DNA of 9,315 nucleotides, from contig JBIKLI010000165.1 of NCBI GenBank assembly GCA_044359885.1, forward strand, positions 1-9,315. Direction: 5' to 3'. The notes beneath the pieces were generated by a model. That model saw only the letters and a program-made list of their open reading frames with translations. It searched no databases and was not told the origin of the DNA. This DNA is from CAIOSQ01 sp044359885. GTDB lineage: Bacteria > Pseudomonadota > Alphaproteobacteria > CACIAM-22H2. The translations under genes and the position numbers were made by a program. This document shows, one piece after another, positions 1-7,522 of this stretch (position 1 is the first letter of the stretch; every line of letters begins with the position of its first letter).

Positions 1-1585
1 GGCGACGGCCGGGGCGGGGAACGATTTCACGGCGTCGCTGGACGTCTCGACCGACGGCGGGACGAGCTGGGTCCCGTATGGCACCGGCACTGTCGCGCTG
101 GCCGGAACGGGCGGCACGCTTCTGGTCCGGGTGCCGGTCCTGAACGACACGACCGACGAGCCGAGCGAGAGCTTCACGCTGACGGCGAGAAACACCGGCG
201 GCACGGGCGCGACCGGGACGGCGACGATCGTGGACGACGGCAACGGCACGATCTTCAGGGCCGATGGCGGCACCGACGGCGGGGCGGTGAAGGACGACGA
301 CCGGCCTGTGAGCGTCAACAGCGTGATCGTGAACGAGGCGAGCCCCTACGCGGTGTTCCGCGTGCAGGGCGCCGTGGACCAGCAGGTGTCGCTGTCGCTT
401 GGGAGCGGCACGGCCATCGTCGGCGTCGACACCGATACCCGGCTTCAGGTGCTGGCGGACGGCGACTGGATCGACTACGCCCCCGGCGATCTGTCGCGCG
501 TTCAGGCCGATGGTGCCCTGCTCGTGCGTGTCGCCTTGATCAACGACATCATCTTCGAGCGGTCCGAGACCTTCACGCTCACGGCATCGAATACGGGTGG
601 ACGATCGGCGATCGGCGAGGCCACCCTGCTCGACGATGGAAAGGGCGACATCTTCCCGGACAGCGAGACCGGCCAGACCGATCCGGCGGCCCGGCGGGAC
701 GACGACACCCCGCCGACCCTGACCCCGGATCCTTTCCGGGCGGAGACGAACGCCTTGCTCGGCCCGTATGGCGAAAGGCGCGAAACCGCGCCGTGGTCAT
801 GGACCCTCATCCCGCTCGGTCCACCGCCGGCGCTCATCACCGGCGTCGCCCTGGCGACACAACAGGGCAACGCGACGGGTTTCGCCACCACGCCCGGCCC
901 CCGGCAATCCAGCCCGGACCTCGGCGGGGCTGCAGCCCTTTTCGACCGCCCAAGCCTGCTGCAGTCCGCCGGCGAGGGCACGCCGATGCTTCCCCAGCGC
1001 CTCTGGGAAAGGCCCGGCGACGACGCTGCGGGGCCCGCCGGGCTGGTCGTGGCGCGCGCACCCGTTCCCGCGACGGTGATCGAAGCGCAGGAAACGTCGG
1101 TCCGCCTGCCACCCGACATCTTCCATCATGGCGATCCGCGCGCGGTCCTGGGGCTGACCTGGCGGATGGCCGATGGTTCGCGGGCCCCGGACTGGCTGGA
1201 GGTGGATCTCGAGGCCGGTCACGTCTCGGTCGCACCGCCGCCGGGTTTCGTCGGCGTGCTCGAGATCGCGCTGGTCGCGCGCGACGATCGCGGTGGCGAG
1301 GCCGAGGCCACCTACGCCATCGCCGTGCACCCGCGCGAGATCGTCGCGACACCGGCGGCGCGCGAAGCGGTGTCGTCACTGGGGCGCGGGTTCCAGAGCG
1401 CCGGCTCCGACGAAATCCACGACATCCTGGCGCTCTTCGCGGACAGGTCGGGCCGGGGCGGTCCGGCGACCGGCGCCGGAGCCGATATGCCTGGCCGCAC
1501 TGGCCTCGGCGAGATGCTGGCCCTGGCCGCGCTCGGGCGCGGCGGTGGCGCGGTGCTGCCGGCCGACGCCGATCGCGGCAACTGA
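1..1585 (+). CDS. C-terminal part of a giant Calx-beta/cadherin-like repeat protein (5' end outside window)
   Basis: The frame is open from base 2 to the TGA at 1583-1585, so the gene starts upstream and about 527 residues are visible. Two successive units share a pattern: DDG-G-IF, then DDDRP, VNEASPYAVF, a Trp-Tyr segment (WVPYG, WIDYA), LLVRV-x-x-x-ND, and SE-FTLTA-NTGG. The DDG anchors at about 230 and 629 are 133 codons apart. The unit resembles Calx-beta and related Ca2+-binding beta-sandwich repeats of very large secreted proteins. A Pro/Ala-rich linker follows (about 690-1090), then an Ig/cadherin-like domain (about 1094-1333) with the PDWLEVD and PPPGFVGVLEIALVARDDRGG pattern in pieces, and an 83-residue tail containing GRTGLGEMLALAAL. 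No RTX nonapeptides are seen. The outer-membrane factor gene follows after 42 bases, so this protein is probably the substrate of the downstream apparatus. Adhesin or matrix function is inferred from the family type only. Confidence 0.85.
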   Translation, partial: ATAGAGNDFTASLDVSTDGGTSWVPYGTGTVALAGTGGTLLVRVPVLNDTTDEPSESFTLTARNTGGTGATGTATIVDDGNGTIFRADGGTDGGAVKDDDRPVSVNSVIVNEASPYAVFRVQGAVDQQVSLSLGSGTAIVGVDTDTRLQVLADGDWIDYAPGDLSRVQADGALLVRVALINDIIFERSETFTLTASNTGGRSAIGEATLLDDGKGDIFPDSETGQTDPAARRDDDTPPTLTPDPFRAETNALLGPYGERRETAPWSWTLIPLGPPPALITGVALATQQGNATGFATTPGPRQSSPDLGGAAALFDRPSLLQSAGEGTPMLPQRLWERPGDDAAGPAGLVVARAPVPATVIEAQETSVRLPPDIFHHGDPRAVLGLTWRMADGSRAPDWLEVDLEAGHVSVAPPPGFVGVLEIALVARDDRGGEAEATYAIAVHPREIVATPAAREAVSSLGRGFQSAGSDEIHDILALFADRSGRGGPATGAGADMPGRTGLGEMLALAALGRGGGAVLPADADRGN

Positions 1586-1611
1586 AAGTCAAGGCGCTTG
1601 CGCGCAAGAGC

Positions 1612-1620
1612 AGGAGAGAG
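1612..1620 (+). promoter_or_regulatory. Ribosome binding site of the outer-membrane factor gene
   Basis: The purine run AGGAGAGAG ends 7 bases before the ATG at 1628. It is the best Shine-Dalgarno match in the plus-strand operon and decides the start: the in-frame TTG at 1598 lies upstream of it and has no such site. No promoter or terminator is visible in the 42-base gap, so cotranscription with the upstream gene is likely. Confidence 0.7.
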
Positions 1621-1627
1621 ACCCGAT

Positions 1628-3238
1628 ATGACAATCGATCGTCGTCGAGCCGGTCCGGCCAACGGGGTGCGCCGTCTGCGGACGGTCGTTCCGTTCTTCG
1701 CGGCGCTCCTGGTGGCCGGGTGCTCGGTCAAGCCGGAGGCGATCACCGGACAGGTCGCCGCGCTCGATGCCGCGACCGCGCGCAGGGACATGTTCGCGGG
1801 CCAGGAACCGATCACGGCGCCGCTGACGCTCGAGGCCGCGCTCGCGCGCGCGCTGAGATACAATCTCGACCATCGCGTCGGGATGATCGAGCAGGCGACC
1901 CAGGTCAGCCAGCTCAACCTGCTGCATTACGAGATGCTGCCGCGGCTCACCGCGAACGCCGGGTATTTCCAGCGCGACCGGGAACTGGTCAGTTCCAGCC
2001 GGTCCTTCCGGACCGGCCGCATCTCGGAGGACCAGACGATCGCGGTGGATCGGCAGCGTGGCATCGCCGATCTGACGCTGTCCTGGAACCTGCTGGATTT
2101 CGGCACCAGCTACTATCAGGCGAAACAGCAGTCGGATCGCGTGCTGATCGCCAACGAGCGGCGTCGCCGCGCCGTGAACAACATCTTCCAGGAAGTGACG
2201 GCGGCCTACTGGCTGGCGGCGACGGCGCAGCGTCTGAAGCCGCGGATCGACGTCATGCTGGCCGAGGCGAACGGGGCGCTCGCCACCTCGCAGCGGCTGG
2301 AACGCAGCCGCGAACTGCGGCTCCACGAGGCGTTGCGCTACCAGCGCGATCTGCTGGATCTCGTGCGTCAACTCGAGGCGGTCGCGGAGGACATGCAGCT
2401 GTCCCAGTCTCGCCTTGCCCAGCTCATGGGGCTCCCTCCGGCGACGGTCTACGCGATCGCGCCGCCGCAGGACGGTTTCGCGACCCCGCGCGTCGCGCGC
2501 AGCGCGGAAGCCCTCGAGCGCGTCGCGCTGGTGAACCGGCCGGAACTGCAGGAGGAACGCTACAACATCCGGGTCGCGCAGCTCGAGACGCGACGGGCCC
2601 TGCTGCGGTACCTGCCGAACTTCAATCCCTTCGCCATGGTCGCGTCGGACACCAACTCCTATCTCAATTACAACAACTGGGCGGAGATCGGGGTCCGCGC
2701 GAGCACGCAGTTGCTGAGCCTCTCCGCGATCCCGACGACCAAGGAGCTCGGCGCGCGTCAGGTCGAACTGGCCGAGATGCGTCGTCTCGCCGTCAGCATG
2801 GCGGTGGTCGCGCAGGTCCATGTCTCCCTGCAGCAGATCAGCCGCGCGCGGCGACAGTTCGAGTCGGCACGCCAGATCGACGCCATCGAGCGCCGGCTCA
2901 ACGAGCTTTCCGGCGCGCGCGCCGCGGCCGATGCCGCGTCACCCCTCGATCGCATCCGGACCGAGATTTCGGCCCTGTCGGCTGAGCTTCTGCGTGACCG
3001 GGCTTATGCCGACCTGATGAATGCGCACGCCGCGCTGAACGTCGCGCTCGGCCTGGATCCGCTTCCGGGCGATGTCAGCGGCGAGGCCCTGGACGTCGTC
3101 GCGGCCCGGATCCGCGACATCCAGCGCAACTGGTTCGAGGGGGAGATCGACGTGCCCGACCTGCCCGAGCTGCCGCCTCCCGCGACGTCGAACGCCCCGG
3201 CCGGCGCCGCGGACGATCATGCCGCGGTCCCGCGCTAG
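1628..3238 (+). CDS. TolC/OprM-type outer-membrane efflux lipoprotein
   Basis: This 536-residue protein is an outer-membrane factor of the OEP family, which forms trimeric channel-tunnels joining periplasmic adaptors to the exterior. The N-terminus has a basic stretch (RRR, RRLR), a hydrophobic segment and the lipobox LVAGC, so lipidation at Cys32 is expected. The two-fold family repeat is visible. The first half opens with PLTLEAALARALRYN (from Pro65) and has the strand segment LTLSWNLLDFGTSYYQAK. The second opens with NRPELQEERYNIRVAQLE (from Asn303) and LRYLPNFNPF. Long Ala/Gln/Arg/Glu-rich helices between them fit the alpha-barrel. A Pro-rich tail (PDLPELPPP) ends the protein. The start is ATG 1628 by its ribosome binding site and signal peptide. 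It is the first apparatus gene after the giant repeat protein, and the adaptor gene follows after 18 bases. The family is certain; the substrate is inferred from context. Confidence 0.93.
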   Translation: MTIDRRRAGPANGVRRLRTVVPFFAALLVAGCSVKPEAITGQVAALDAATARRDMFAGQEPITAPLTLEAALARALRYNLDHRVGMIEQATQVSQLNLLHYEMLPRLTANAGYFQRDRELVSSSRSFRTGRISEDQTIAVDRQRGIADLTLSWNLLDFGTSYYQAKQQSDRVLIANERRRRAVNNIFQEVTAAYWLAATAQRLKPRIDVMLAEANGALATSQRLERSRELRLHEALRYQRDLLDLVRQLEAVAEDMQLSQSRLAQLMGLPPATVYAIAPPQDGFATPRVARSAEALERVALVNRPELQEERYNIRVAQLETRRALLRYLPNFNPFAMVASDTNSYLNYNNWAEIGVRASTQLLSLSAIPTTKELGARQVELAEMRRLAVSMAVVAQVHVSLQQISRARRQFESARQIDAIERRLNELSGARAAADAASPLDRIRTEISALSAELLRDRAYADLMNAHAALNVALGLDPLPGDVSGEALDVVAARIRDIQRNWFEGEIDVPDLPELPPPATSNAPAGAADDHAAVPR

Positions 3239-3256
3239 ACAGGCGCGCCGGCGCCG

Positions 3257-4021
3257 ATGACCATCCCGATGCGACTGGCGTTGCTCGCGGGCCTGCTCGT
3301 CGCCTGTCTGCCGGCGGGCGTGGCACGGGCGACGCAGGCGGCGATCGAGGTCGAAGCGCGCGCGCATCTCGTCGCCGTCCGCAAGCCCGTCATCTCCGCC
3401 GAGATTCCGGGGCGCGTGGTCAGCATCGACTTTCGCGCGGGACAGTCCTTCGTCCGGGGGAGCCTGCTCGTCGCCTTCGATTGCGGCCTGCACCGGCTGC
3501 GCGAAGCCCGCGCGCAGGCCCAGCGCGATCGCGCGGCACGCCAGCTGGCGTCGCTCCAGTCCCTGGACCGCAGCGGCGCGACATCCCGCCTCGAGGTCGG
3601 GCTCGCCCTCGCGGAGGTCGCCGCCGCGGATGCCGAACTGCGCCTCGCGCAGCAGATCGCGCAACGGTGCGAGATCCGCGCGCCCTTCGCCGGCGCGGTG
3701 GTGGAAGCGCGCGTGCAGCCCGGCGAGTACGTGACCGAAGGCCAACCGCTGATCGAGATCCTGGACAATGCGGATCTCGAACTCGAAGCGATCGTCCCCT
3801 CTCGCATCCTCGCCTGGCTGCGGGAACGGACGGTCTTCGAGGTCGACATCGACGAGATCGCCGACCGTCTTCAGGCGCGGCTCTCCCGGGTCGCGCCGTT
3901 GATCGATCCCGTCAGCCAGACCGTCAAGATCTACGCGCGCGTCGACGCGAGGCATCATTCGCTGCTGGCCGGGATGAGCGGACGCGCGCGCTTCGTGCAG
4001 CCGGATGCCGGGCGGCCTTGA
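3257..4021 (+). CDS. Short HlyD/AcrA-type periplasmic adaptor protein
   Basis: This 254-residue membrane-fusion (periplasmic adaptor) protein would bridge inner-membrane components to the outer-membrane factor encoded just upstream. The first half of the lipoyl-like barrel-sandwich is at about 39-75 (ISAEIPGRVVSIDFRAGQSF). A short helical hairpin rich in Ala, Arg and Gln spans about 77-137. The second half starts at CEIRAPFAGAVVEARV (Cys138 onward), followed by a beta-barrel region ending near SGRARFVQP. Cys76 and Cys138 sit at the two feet of the hairpin and could form a disulphide. The N-terminus is an export signal with two readings: signal peptidase I after VARA (residue 25), or a lipobox LVAC with Cys17. 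Either way it lacks the anchoring helix of classical HlyD. The start ATG 3257 has only a weak ribosome binding site, which suggests coupling to the preceding gene. The family call is secure; the partner set is inferred. Confidence 0.92.
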   Translation: MTIPMRLALLAGLLVACLPAGVARATQAAIEVEARAHLVAVRKPVISAEIPGRVVSIDFRAGQSFVRGSLLVAFDCGLHRLREARAQAQRDRAARQLASLQSLDRSGATSRLEVGLALAEVAAADAELRLAQQIAQRCEIRAPFAGAVVEARVQPGEYVTEGQPLIEILDNADLELEAIVPSRILAWLRERTVFEVDIDEIADRLQARLSRVAPLIDPVSQTVKIYARVDARHHSLLAGMSGRARFVQPDAGRP

Positions 4022-4022
4022 G

Positions 4023-5396
4023 ATGCCTCCCGCGTCGCCGGCCGTCGGCCCCAACCCACAGCCCCCGCCACAGGGCATCGAACGGCTCGCGACACTGGTC
4101 CATCTCGAACGTCGCGCGCGCGGGGCCGGGAACCTCGCCGAGCTGGGCTTCGTGCTGGTCAACGAGACGATCGGCCTCGTTGCGTACCGCCAGGCCGTGC
4201 TGCTCGGCCGGGCCCGTCGCGGGCGCGAGATCCTTGCGATGTCGGGCATTCCCGAACCGGCGAGCGATGCGCCGTTCCCGGTCTGGATCCGGGCCGTGCT
4301 GCGCCATCTCGACGCCGATCCGGAGCCCAAATGCCGCGCCGTCACGGCGGCGGATCTCCCCGCGGCGCTCGCCGCCGACTGGGGCGCCTGGCTGCCGGCC
4401 TTCCTGATCGTCGTGCCGCTGCGTCGCCAGGGTCTCGCCTTCGGCGTGCTCGCCCTGGCGAGGGAAGATGCCCCGACGGGCGCGGATCTGCGCATCCTTG
4501 GCATGGCGGGCGAGTCCTTCGCGCATTGCTGGGAGGCGCTGGCCCAGGGCAGAAGGCTGAAGCCTCGCCAGATGCGTCCGCTGCGGCGCCGACTTGCGAT
4601 CGCAGGTCTCGCCCTGGCCGCGGGGGCCGCCGGTTTCGTGCCGGTTCCGAGCGCGGTGCTCGCCCCCGCCGAGATCGTCCCGGCCGAGCCGGCGGTCGTT
4701 CGTTCGGCGCTCGACGGCGTCGTCGACCGGGTTCTGGTCCGGCCGAGCCAGACGGTCGCGGCGAGCGAGGTGCTGGTGCAGCTCGACCCGCGTCGCCTGC
4801 AGGCGCAGCTTCAGGCCGCCCGGATCGCCGCGGCGGCGACCGAAGCCGAATTCCGTCAGGTCCGCCAGTCGGCGGTGACCGATCCGCGGGCCCGGGCCCA
4901 GGTTCCGGGTCTGCAGGGCCGCCTCGATCAGCAGCTCGGCGAGGTGCGTTTCCTGGAAACGCAGGAGACGAGGCTGGAGATCCGGGCGCCGCGGGCGGGG
5001 ATCGCGCTGTTCGACAACGCCTATGAGTGGATCGGAAGACCTGTCGCCATCGGCGAACGCATCATGCTGGTCGCCGACCCTGCGGCGGTCGAACTCGAGA
5101 TCCGTGTGCCGGCGACCGATGCGATCCGGTTCGGCGACGGCGCGGCAGTCCTGTTTTTCAGCAACGTGGATCCGCAACGTCCCGCGGAGGCCCGTCTCAG
5201 GTTCGCCGGCTATCGCGCGCTTCCCGGACCCGACGGCATCGTCGCCTATCGCCTGAAGGCGCGGTTCTTGGAGCCGGGCGACACGCTGCGGATCGGCTTG
5301 AAGGGGACCGCGAAGGTCTACGGCCCGACCGTGGCTCTCGGCTACTACGTCCTGAGACGTCCCCTCGCGGCGGCGCGCGTCGCCCTCGGGCTATGA
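4023..5396 (+). CDS. GAF-like domain protein fused to a HlyD-type adaptor, inner membrane
   Basis: This 457-residue protein has two parts. Residues about 15-175 form a soluble region with a GAF-like layout, including LGFVLVNETIGLVAYRQAVL early and FLIVVPLRRQGLAFGVLALA late; this part is expected in the cytoplasm. After a basic stretch (LRRR, 187-190) comes one transmembrane helix (about 191-209), then a periplasmic adaptor domain. The adaptor has barrel-sandwich halves near 220-260 (SALDGVVDRVLVRPSQTV) and 317-353 (RLEIRAPRAGIALFDNAY), separated by a short hairpin, with a final beta domain. ATG 4023 lies 1 base after the previous stop. ATG 4005, in frame, would add six residues and overlap the previous gene by 17 bases; neither has a strong ribosome binding site. 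The stop overlaps the next start as ATGA. A role in sensing or assembly for the export apparatus is inferred. The GAF assignment rests on pattern only and is less certain than the adaptor part. Confidence 0.88.
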   Translation: MPPASPAVGPNPQPPPQGIERLATLVHLERRARGAGNLAELGFVLVNETIGLVAYRQAVLLGRARRGREILAMSGIPEPASDAPFPVWIRAVLRHLDADPEPKCRAVTAADLPAALAADWGAWLPAFLIVVPLRRQGLAFGVLALAREDAPTGADLRILGMAGESFAHCWEALAQGRRLKPRQMRPLRRRLAIAGLALAAGAAGFVPVPSAVLAPAEIVPAEPAVVRSALDGVVDRVLVRPSQTVAASEVLVQLDPRRLQAQLQAARIAAAATEAEFRQVRQSAVTDPRARAQVPGLQGRLDQQLGEVRFLETQETRLEIRAPRAGIALFDNAYEWIGRPVAIGERIMLVADPAAVELEIRVPATDAIRFGDGAAVLFFSNVDPQRPAEARLRFAGYRALPGPDGIVAYRLKARFLEPGDTLRIGLKGTAKVYGPTVALGYYVLRRPLAAARVALGL

Positions 5397-7522
5397 CGAT
5401 CGCCCTCCAGGCGGCGGCCCCCCGCCTCGCGCCGCTGCGCGACGAACTGGAACTCGGCCCGGGCCCGAACGCCGCCGACGGATCGCCGACATGGACGCTT
5501 CATGATCCCCCGACCGGCCGCTTCGTCCGCCTCGGGTGGCTGGAATTCGAGATCCTGCGGCGCTGGACGCTGGGAACGCCGCAGGCGATCGCCGCCGCCA
5601 TCGCGGCCGAGACGACGTTGCGACCGACCGCCGAGGATGTGGGCCGCCTCGCGCGGCTCCTGGTCGCGGCCCATCTGCTCCGGCCCGGCTCTCCGGAGTC
5701 GATCGCGCAGCTGAGCGCCGCCTATGCCCGGGCCCATGTTTCAAGCTGGGCGTGGATCGCCCTCAAGAACTATCTGTTCTTCCGGATCCCGTTGCTGCAT
5801 CCCGATCGGCTCCTGGATGCGCTTCTCGGGCGCCTGAGATGGGTGTTCACCGGCGGGTTCCTCGTTGCCACGCTTCTCGCCGGTGCGCTTGGGCTTGTGC
5901 TGGCGATCCGTCAATGGGAGGTGTTCTGGCACGGCTTCCCCTACCTGGCCACCGGAGAGGGGATCGCGGTCGGCCTCTTGGCCCTGGTGCTGGTGAAGCT
6001 GCTCCACGAATTGGGGCATGGCCTGACGGCGAAGCTCTTCGGGTGCCGGGTGCGCACGGCGGGCGTCGCGGTGATGCTGTTCGTGCCGGTCCTGTACACC
6101 GACGTCACCGAAGCATGGCGTCTGGCGGACCGGCGCAGGCGGCTTCTCATCGGCGCAGCCGGGATCCTGACCGAACTTGGCGTGGCCTGCTGGGCGCTCC
6201 TGCTGTGGAGCTTCCTGCCGGAGGGTCCGATCCGCAGCGTGGCGTTCTTCTGGTCCACGACGACCTGGGTCCTGACGCTGCTCGTGAACGCCAATCCGCT
6301 GATGCGCTTCGACGGCTATTTCATCCTTTCCGACATGTTGGACCAGCCGAATCTGCAGGAGACATCCTTCGCGCTGGCGCGCTGGCATCTGCGGCGCCAC
6401 CTGCTCGGCGCCAAGGATCCGCCGCCCCCGCTGGCGAACGAGGCGCGACGCCGCCTGCTGATCGCGTTCGCCTACGCGACCTGGGTCTACAGGTTGCTGC
6501 TGTTTCTCGCGATCGCCGCGATCGTCTACGCGATGAGCTTCAAGCTGCTGGGCATCTTCCTGGCGGCGGTCGAGATCGCGTGGTTCATCCTGCGACCCGT
6601 CGTCGCCGAGATGCGTGTGTGGTGGCGGGGACGGCGGACGCTCGGCGCCAACCCTGCCCTGTTGCGCAGCGTCTTCGTCCTTGCCGCCATGGTCGGTGCG
6701 GTCGTCGTTCCCTGGCGGTCGAGCGTGCATGGCGACGCGCTGGTCGGTGCCGAACGCCGCAGCGTCCTCTACGCGCCCCAGGCGGCGGTGGTCACGGGGA
6801 TCTTCGCGGCTCCCGGTCGCGCCGTCCGCGAAGGCGAGGGCTTGTTCCGGCTCGCCGCCCCGCATCTCGACCATCAGGCGGGGCAGCTGCGCCGCGCGAT
6901 CGAGAATCTCGGCTGGCAGATGGATGCGCTTGCGCAGCAGCAGGATTCTGTCGCGCGCGCGCAGATCGTCCAGCGCGAACGCGAGGCGATGCGCCTGCAG
7001 CTCGCGGGCATCGAGGTCATGATCGGCCAGCTCGAACTGCGCGCGCCCTTCGACGGCGTGGTCGTCGAGGCCGCCGAAGACCTGCGCCCTCAGGAATGGG
7101 TCGCGCGCGGCGAGCCGCTCGCGCTGGTGGTCGACCGCTCCTCCCTCCTCGTCGAGGCGCTGGTCGCCGAGGAGGATGTTCGCAGGGTGATGGTCGGCGC
7201 GCCGGCGCGCGTGCGGCCGCGCAATCCCGATGTCGCCGCGTTCGACGCCGTCGTCGAGGCCGTGGATGTGTCCGCGCTGCGGGAGTTTCCCGATCCGATC
7301 CTTGCTTCCACCCACCAGGGACCTGTGCCGGCGCGGGCCGGTCCCGACGGCACGTCCTTGCCGGGGGTCGCGGTCTATCGCGTGCGCCTCCGTCCCGTCG
7401 CCGATCTGCCGGTCGATCGCGCCGAACTCGCGACCGTGCGCATCGCCGCCAGCGCCGAGAGTCCCGCCGCGCGGTTCCTGCGGACGATCTGGGGAACCTT
7501 GCTGCGCGAGAGCGGCTTCTGA
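5393..7522 (+). CDS. M50 (site-2-protease-like) membrane metalloprotease fused to a HlyD-type adaptor
   Basis: This 709-residue polytopic membrane protein overlaps the previous stop by ATGA, which fixes the start and implies translational coupling. Residues about 15-100 resemble a PqqD-like small domain (HDPPTGRFVRLGWLEFEILR, then helices to LLVAAHLLRPG). Hydrophobic segments lie near 150-171, 190-212, 222-236, 252-277, 283-300, 355-400 and 424-440. The zinc motif HELGH is at 205-209 (His205, Glu206, His209), and the third-ligand motif NPLMRFDG is at 301-308 with Asp307, so the M50 active site looks intact. After the last helix comes a periplasmic adaptor part: YAPQAAVVTGIFAAPGRAV, a helical hairpin, then LELRAPFDGVVVEAAEDL (from 547). 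Proteins of this architecture are often annotated as HlyD-family secretion or peptide zinc metalloprotease proteins. Here it probably processes or gates export of the giant repeat protein, which is inference. No ATPase domain is present. Confidence 0.93.
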   Translation: MTIALQAAAPRLAPLRDELELGPGPNAADGSPTWTLHDPPTGRFVRLGWLEFEILRRWTLGTPQAIAAAIAAETTLRPTAEDVGRLARLLVAAHLLRPGSPESIAQLSAAYARAHVSSWAWIALKNYLFFRIPLLHPDRLLDALLGRLRWVFTGGFLVATLLAGALGLVLAIRQWEVFWHGFPYLATGEGIAVGLLALVLVKLLHELGHGLTAKLFGCRVRTAGVAVMLFVPVLYTDVTEAWRLADRRRRLLIGAAGILTELGVACWALLLWSFLPEGPIRSVAFFWSTTTWVLTLLVNANPLMRFDGYFILSDMLDQPNLQETSFALARWHLRRHLLGAKDPPPPLANEARRRLLIAFAYATWVYRLLLFLAIAAIVYAMSFKLLGIFLAAVEIAWFILRPVVAEMRVWWRGRRTLGANPALLRSVFVLAAMVGAVVVPWRSSVHGDALVGAERRSVLYAPQAAVVTGIFAAPGRAVREGEGLFRLAAPHLDHQAGQLRRAIENLGWQMDALAQQQDSVARAQIVQREREAMRLQLAGIEVMIGQLELRAPFDGVVVEAAEDLRPQEWVARGEPLALVVDRSSLLVEALVAEEDVRRVMVGAPARVRPRNPDVAAFDAVVEAVDVSALREFPDPILASTHQGPVPARAGPDGTSLPGVAVYRVRLRPVADLPVDRAELATVRIAASAESPAARFLRTIWGTLLRESGF

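Noticed and set aside
1597..1608. Perfect 12-base palindrome CTTGCGCGCAAG in the gap before the outer-membrane factor gene, considered as operator or terminator
   Set aside because: Alternating GC palindromes of this size are common at this base composition. The stem would be only 4 bp with a 4-base loop and no U-tract.
1598..1627. TTG start at 1598 for the outer-membrane factor
   Set aside because: ATG 1628 follows a good AGGAGAGAG site and gives a normal lipoprotein signal length; the TTG would lie upstream of that site.
793..2985. A 730-codon open frame on the plus strand overlapping the giant protein and outer-membrane factor genes
   Set aside because: Its translation is Arg/Gly/Ala/Pro-rich low-complexity sequence with no recognisable domain, and it runs out of frame over two clear genes. 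This is typical of GC-rich DNA.
1589..4504. Long minus-strand open frames opposite the outer-membrane factor and adaptor genes
   Set aside because: Compositionally odd, without domains or sensible ribosome binding sites. The plus-strand frames carry all family signatures.
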